Assembly: GCF_900094805.1 (NCBI RefSeq)
Contig: NZ_FMAT01000003.1
Span: 248,001 to 312,000 of the forward strand
Length of the DNA: 64,000 bases
From: Arthrobacter sp. NIO-1057
Lineage (GTDB): Bacteria > Actinomycetota > Actinomycetes > Actinomycetales > Micrococcaceae
Direction: 5' to 3'
The notes beneath the pieces are model-generated. The model saw only the letters and a list, made by a program, of their open reading frames with translations, did not search any database and was not told the DNA's origin. Below are positions 60,327 through 64,000 of this stretch, one piece after another. Both the position numbers and the translations under genes were made by a program. Each line of letters starts with the position of its first letter. Position 1 is the stretch's first letter.

Positions 60327-61051
60327 CGTGCCCTCGCTACCGTGTCGGCAACGCTGGGTGTGGGTGGAGCGATCGGCCTGCCACTATCGGCAGCCATCAC
60401 TCAGTTCTCCTTCTGGCGTGTGCTCCCCTACCTCTGTGCGGCCATCACCCTGATCGTCGCCCTGCTGATTTTCAAATTCGTTCCGGTCGCTGGCGCCACC
60501 ACCACCAAATCCAACTTCGACTGGGCCGGGGCCATTGGACTGGGCGTAGGACTGATCCCCCTCATGCTCGGCATCTCTAAGGGCTCACCGGGGCCAAGGG
60601 ACCAAAATTCACCCTAGTCTTGGGCATCCTCATCATGGCTGCCGGTTACGGCGTCGGGCAGTTGGGCATGGGGTCAACCTGGGGTCTGCTCATTACCAGC
60701 TTGGTCATTAACAGTGGCGCGGCACTGGCGTATGGCACCATGCCCACCATCATCATGGGCGCCGTACCGCGGAGTGAAACCGGGGCAGCCAAGGGCCCGA
60801 ACACCTTCATGCGTTCCTTGGGTACTGCCTGCGGTGCGGCCATCATTGGGTTGGTGCTCGACGATATGACCATCGACTTCCATGGCACGGTCCTTCCTTC
60901 CGAAACCGGCTTCCATACGGCCCTCTGGCTCGGCGCTGGGATCACCCTCGCCGCAGCGGTGATCGCCGCCTGCATTCCCGCCGCCAAAAAGCCACCGAGG
61001 TTCGACTTGAAGAGGCAATCCAGAATGCCTAAGCCAAGGAATACATGGTGA
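60327..61051 (+). pseudogene. MFS transporter pseudogene (DHA2-like), internally deleted
   Basis: Two fragments of one transporter remain. The first, to the stop at 60617, covers what is normally about residues 130-230 (RALATVSATLGVGGAIGLP, then FWRVLPYLCAAITLIVALL). The second, from about 60600 to 61051 in another frame, is the C-terminal third (FTLVLGILIMAAG, ALAYGTMPTIIMGAVP, GPNTFMRSLGTACGAAIIG). The N-terminus and roughly the middle third are missing and the join near 60590-60610 shifts frame. The remnant cannot make a working transporter. Confidence 0.75.
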
Positions 61052-61104
61052 GCGTGCAGTGCATGCTTATTGCATCCACAGAGAGCACCCCTAGAGTTAT
61101 AAGT

Positions 61105-61171
61105 ACCTCATGAAGGTGCGAGTGATGACGAAAAACTGGCCCTGTCGGTCTTGCGACAGGGCCAGTTTTTT
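61105..61171 (+). ncRNA. Repeat-terminator element, copy D (candidate small RNA)
   Basis: The conserved block is at 61105-61128 with TAGAGT at 61092-61097 and ACAG at 61078-61081, at the same distances as copy A. TTGCAT (61070-61075) could be a -35 at 16 bp. The hairpin AAAAACTGGCCCTGTCG (61131-61147) with CGACAGGGCCAGTTTTT (61154-61170) follows two bases later. It lies after the MFS pseudogene and 163 bp ahead of copy E. Confidence 0.58.
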
Positions 61172-61267
61172 GCCATTTTTGCGTTCAGCACGCCCGCTGT
61201 CGCATCCATATCCAATGCGCAGTCCCTACTTATTTCGCACACAGGCGGCGCCCCTAGAGTAGTAAGT

Positions 61268-61345
61268 ACCTCATGAAGGTGCGAGTGATGATCGAGAAGC
61301 CCCAGCCTCACCGGAAATTTCCGGCCCGGCTGGGGCTTCGAATTT
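61268..61345 (+). ncRNA. Repeat-terminator element, copy E (candidate small RNA)
   Basis: The conserved block is at 61268-61291 with TAGAGT at 61255-61260 and ACAG at 61241-61244. The hairpin GAAGCCCCAGCC (61296-61307) with GGCTGGGGCTTC (61328-61339) has an inner stem (CCGGAAATTTCCGG, 61311-61324) in its loop. It lies in tandem with copy D and upstream of the SulP gene. No gene lies between D and E, so this copy cannot serve merely to end a gene. Confidence 0.58.
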
Positions 61346-61427
61346 AATCACCATCACCCTCGGTGCGATAACGTTATTTGGTCCCTGAGCTTTTAACACC
61401 CGGGACACCAGATTGAATGGAGCCCCG

Positions 61428-62918
61428 GTGAGTACCCCGACTGCACAGCTAACCCCGTTACAACGCCAGTCGGTTTGGCGCACCCTCAAGTCTCCTCGAC
61501 TGCTCAAGACCGAATTGCTCGCCGGTCTGGTGGTTTCTTTGGCGCTGATTCCAGAGGTGATCGCCTTTACCGTGATCGCCGGGGTGGATCCACGCGTGGG
61601 GATCTTCGCCTCTTTCACCATGTCCGTCGTCATCGCTTTCACCGGCGGACGCCCGGCCATGATTTCGGCCGCAGCCGGCGCGGTAGCCTTGGTGGTCGCA
61701 CCACTGGTGCGCACCTATGGGGTGGAATACCTCTTCGCCACGGTGATCCTTGCCGGAGTCATTCAGGTGGTTCTTGCCGCGTTGGGGGTCGCCAAATTAC
61801 TGCGCTTCATTCCCCGGCAGGTCATGATCGGCTTTGTTAATGGCCTGGCCATCTCGATTTTCTGGGCACAGATGCCCGAGCTGCGCAATGTTCCCTGGCA
61901 GGTGTACCCGCTGGTGGTATTGGGCGTGGCGATCGTCTGCTTCTTCCCGAAGATCACCAAGGCGGTGCCGGCGCCATTGATCGCCATCGTGGCGCTCACC
62001 GCGATCACGATCTTCGCAAAAATCGTGGTGCCCACCGTGGGTGATAAGGGCGAACTACCCGAATCCTTGCCCTTGCTGCACCTGCCCGGGGTGCCGCTGA
62101 ACCTTGAAACCCTGAAGATCATCGCGCCCTACGCCATCGCGGTGGCTTTTGTGGGGTTGCTCGAATCCTTGCTCACAGCGAAATTGGTGGACGACATCAC
62201 CGATACGCCCTCGAGCAAGACCCGCGAGTCCTGGGCCCAGGGCACCGCAAATATTGTCACTGGATTCTTTGGCGGGATCTGCGGTTGTGCGATGATCGGG
62301 CAAACCATGGTGGGCGTGAAAGTTTCCGGGGGCCGCACACGCATTTCCACGGCCTTCGCCGGTATTTTCATGTTGCTACTGGCGGTATTGCTCGGCGATG
62401 TGGTGGCGCAAATTCCGATGGCCGCTCTGGTCGCGGTGATGATCGTCGTCTCGGCGACCACCTTTGATTGGCATTCGATTCGCCCGAGCACGCTGAAGAT
62501 GATGCCCAAGAGCGAAACCTTCGTCATGGCCATCACCGTGGTGCTCACCGTGCTCACCCACAATCTGGCCATCGGTGTGGGCGTGGGCATCCTGGCGGCG
62601 ATGGTGCTCTTCGCCAACCGGGTGGCCCACATGGTCACCGTCACCCGCACGGTGGATGGCGAACAAGCGCTGTATGCGGTCAATGGCGAGCTGTTCTTCG
62701 CCTCCTCCAATGACCTGTACACGCAGTTCCGCTACGCCGAGGATCCGCAGCGGATCGTGATTGATCTCAGCGCCTCGCACCTGTGGGATGCTTCGACTAT
62801 CGCGTCGGTGGATTCGATCCGGACCAAGTACCAGAATTACGGAAAGACCGTGGAAATCCGCGGGCTGAACGAGGCCAGCCAGAAGATGCAGGAGCGGCTG
62901 GGCGGGAAGCTGAACTAG
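61428..62918 (+). CDS. SulP-family anion transporter with STAS domain
   Basis: The protein has 496 residues. The membrane part has about 11-14 helices with LLAGLVVSLALIPEVIAFTVIAGVDP near the start and TGFFGGICGCAMIGQTMVGVKVSGGRTRISTAFAG near residue 285, as in SulP transporters. The last 90 residues form a STAS domain (VNGELFFASSNDLYTQF, VIDLSASHLWDASTIASVD). Substrates in the family include sulfate, bicarbonate and chloride; none can be chosen. GTG 61428 is the start, with GGAG upstream. It is preceded by small-RNA copies D and E. Confidence 0.88.
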   Translation: MSTPTAQLTPLQRQSVWRTLKSPRLLKTELLAGLVVSLALIPEVIAFTVIAGVDPRVGIFASFTMSVVIAFTGGRPAMISAAAGAVALVVAPLVRTYGVEYLFATVILAGVIQVVLAALGVAKLLRFIPRQVMIGFVNGLAISIFWAQMPELRNVPWQVYPLVVLGVAIVCFFPKITKAVPAPLIAIVALTAITIFAKIVVPTVGDKGELPESLPLLHLPGVPLNLETLKIIAPYAIAVAFVGLLESLLTAKLVDDITDTPSSKTRESWAQGTANIVTGFFGGICGCAMIGQTMVGVKVSGGRTRISTAFAGIFMLLLAVLLGDVVAQIPMAALVAVMIVVSATTFDWHSIRPSTLKMMPKSETFVMAITVVLTVLTHNLAIGVGVGILAAMVLFANRVAHMVTVTRTVDGEQALYAVNGELFFASSNDLYTQFRYAEDPQRIVIDLSASHLWDASTIASVDSIRTKYQNYGKTVEIRGLNEASQKMQERLGGKLN

Positions 62919-62925
62919 CTGGCCG

Positions 62926-63390
62926 CTAGCCGATAGCCCGCCGGTAGTACACGCTGTTTTCATCCAACTGGTAATCACCGAAGGGTGGGCACAGCGTGAA
63001 ACCGGCAGACTGGTACATGCGCCGGGCGGCGGTGAAGTACTCGTGCGTCCCGGTCTCCAGGCAGAGCTGGGTGAAACCGCGCAGCGCAGCGCAGCCGATC
63101 AGCTCGTCCAGCAGCCGTCGGCCGATGCCCTGTCCGCGGAACTCGGGGGACACGCGCATGCTTTTCAACTCCGCCACCTGCCCGCCCAGGTCCTTGAATG
63201 CGCCCATGCCGATTACCGTGTCGCCGGAGCAGACCTGGAACAGCGTGACGCCTTCCCCGGCCAGCGCACTGGCGTCCATGGCGTGCCGGCTCTCCTGTGG
63301 CGCAGTGGGCGCCATATCGGTCAAATGCTCCCGCACCATGAGCTGCATCGATTCGGCGAGCGGATCGGCCTCGATCATCCTGATATCCAT
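62926..63390 (-). CDS. GNAT N-acetyltransferase
   Basis: The protein is about 154 residues from ATG 63390; the frame before it is not coding. It is a GNAT of the yhbS/PhnO-like type: GMGAFKDLGGQVAELKSMRVSPEFRGQGIGRRLLDELI holds the acetyl-CoA loop, and CLETGTHEYFTAARRMYQSAGFTLC follows. The substrate is unknown. It ends 8 bp from the convergent SulP stop. Confidence 0.8.
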   Translation of the reverse strand: MDIRMIEADPLAESMQLMVREHLTDMAPTAPQESRHAMDASALAGEGVTLFQVCSGDTVIGMGAFKDLGGQVAELKSMRVSPEFRGQGIGRRLLDELIGCAALRGFTQLCLETGTHEYFTAARRMYQSAGFTLCPPFGDYQLDENSVYYRRAIG

Positions 63391-63437
63391 GGCTCCAGCG
63401 TGCCACGGTTTTATTTCACTCCGATGTCGCCCGGGTT

Positions 63438-64000
63438 TCAGCCTTCGCGCGCGGCCCGATCGCGTTTCGAGGCATACATGTCCCGATCCGCACGCAGGAT
63501 CATCGTGCTCAGGTTGTCTTCCGTGCGCGCCTGCGCAACACCGAAGCTCCATGCCTGCGACGACGAGCCCTGCACGCGAGCCATCAGTAGCTGCGCCTGG
63601 GTGCTCGTGGTGCCCGGAAACAGAATCACGAACTCATCGCCGCCCAATCGAGCCACCACATCTTTGTTGCGAGTGCTCGCTTCAAGATGCCTCACCAGGT
63701 CCTTCAGGGCCCGGTCGCCCGCCTCATGGCCGCCTTCATCATTGATCGCCTTGAACTTGTCCATGTCCAGCAGGGCCGCCGCGAGCGGCCGCCGAGAGCG
63801 CTGGGACGAAGCGAGCATGAGCTCACCACGCTGCTGCAGCCCGCGGCGGTTGACCGCCCCGGTGAGTTCGTCGACCTCGGACTGGTAGCGAAAGCGGGCT
63901 TTCACATAGCTGCCGATCACGGAGGCGCCGATGGTCAGCAACACCAGGCTAAGCACATTGAGCTTTCCGCTGTGTACCGCCATGCCTGACTGCGGCCCGT
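63438..64000 (-). CDS. GGDEF diguanylate cyclase, N-terminus cut by window edge
   Basis: At least 187 residues lie in the window and the frame is open to base 64000. One hydrophobic helix (LNVLSLVLLTIGASVIGSYV) is followed by the GGDEF domain: DELTGAVNRRGL, LLDMDKFKAINDEGGHEAGD, then RLGGDEFVILFPG with the intact active motif, so c-di-GMP synthesis is expected. The ATG at 63983 is probably internal and more membrane segments may lie outside the window. Confidence 0.85.
   Translation of the reverse strand, partial: GPQSGMAVHSGKLNVLSLVLLTIGASVIGSYVKARFRYQSEVDELTGAVNRRGLQQRGELMLASSQRSRRPLAAALLDMDKFKAINDEGGHEAGDRALKDLVRHLEASTRNKDVVARLGGDEFVILFPGTTSTQAQLLMARVQGSSSQAWSFGVAQARTEDNLSTMILRADRDMYASKRDRAAREG

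Overview
The window looks like chromosomal DNA from a moderately high-GC actinobacterium, most likely a Micrococcaceae member of the Arthrobacter/Glutamicibacter type. The pointers are IdeR/DtxR-type iron boxes, Tat-dependent lipoproteins, a sugar ABC importer without its own ATPase, an accA1/accD1/citE locus like that of mycobacteria, a MhuD-type haem-degrading enzyme, and actinobacterial membrane families (DUF6069, DUF202, SdpI). This is a judgement from gene content only; no rRNA, tRNA, IS element, prophage or CRISPR array was seen.

Layout. 0.3-4.1 kb: a small secreted peptide, a MarR-MFS pair, a MhuD-like haem monooxygenase, an ASCH protein and a membrane protein. 4.3-12.6 kb: allantoin use, with allB, gcl, glxR and hyi on the minus strand divergent from an NCS1 permease and a racemase on the plus strand. 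The glycerate kinase that would complete this route (glxK) lies at 58.3 kb, beside a CdaR-type regulator. 15.6-19.5 kb: a complete siderophore ABC importer (binding protein, two permeases, ATPase) behind an IdeR box, followed by an orphan FetB-like permease. 20.7-32.8 kb: a catabolic locus with a nine-gene minus-strand operon (oligopeptide-type ABC importer, aldo/keto reductase, HpaI-type aldolase, sialidase-fold protein, SDR). It is divergent from a fused four-carbon acid sugar kinase/PdxA2 dehydrogenase and a DeoR regulator. 32.8-36.0 kb: a second siderophore importer without an ATPase, also behind an IdeR box.

36.2-44.5 kb: an exported beta-carbonic anhydrase, then TetR, acyl-CoA carboxylase beta and alpha, MaoC, CitE-like lyase and MFS, resembling the mycobacterial leucine/branched acyl-CoA locus. 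44.5-50.6 kb: ROK repressor, sugar importer and GH13 alpha-glucosidase. 50.7-54.7 kb: small membrane proteins and two SfnB-like flavoproteins behind what reads as a SAM-I riboswitch. 55-64 kb: SdpI, CdaR, a QorB-like reductase, glxK, a MarR gene beside a decayed MFS pseudogene, a SulP transporter, a GNAT protein and a GGDEF protein cut by the window edge.

The most unusual signal is a short dispersed element present five times (12.6, 36.1, 59.7, 61.1 and 61.3 kb). A near-identical 24-25 nt block follows a TANNGT box by exactly 7 nt and runs straight into a strong hairpin whose sequence differs in every copy. It reads as a family of small RNAs or of promoter-terminator cassettes. The 20.7-32.8 kb locus is the second candidate for an undescribed system.
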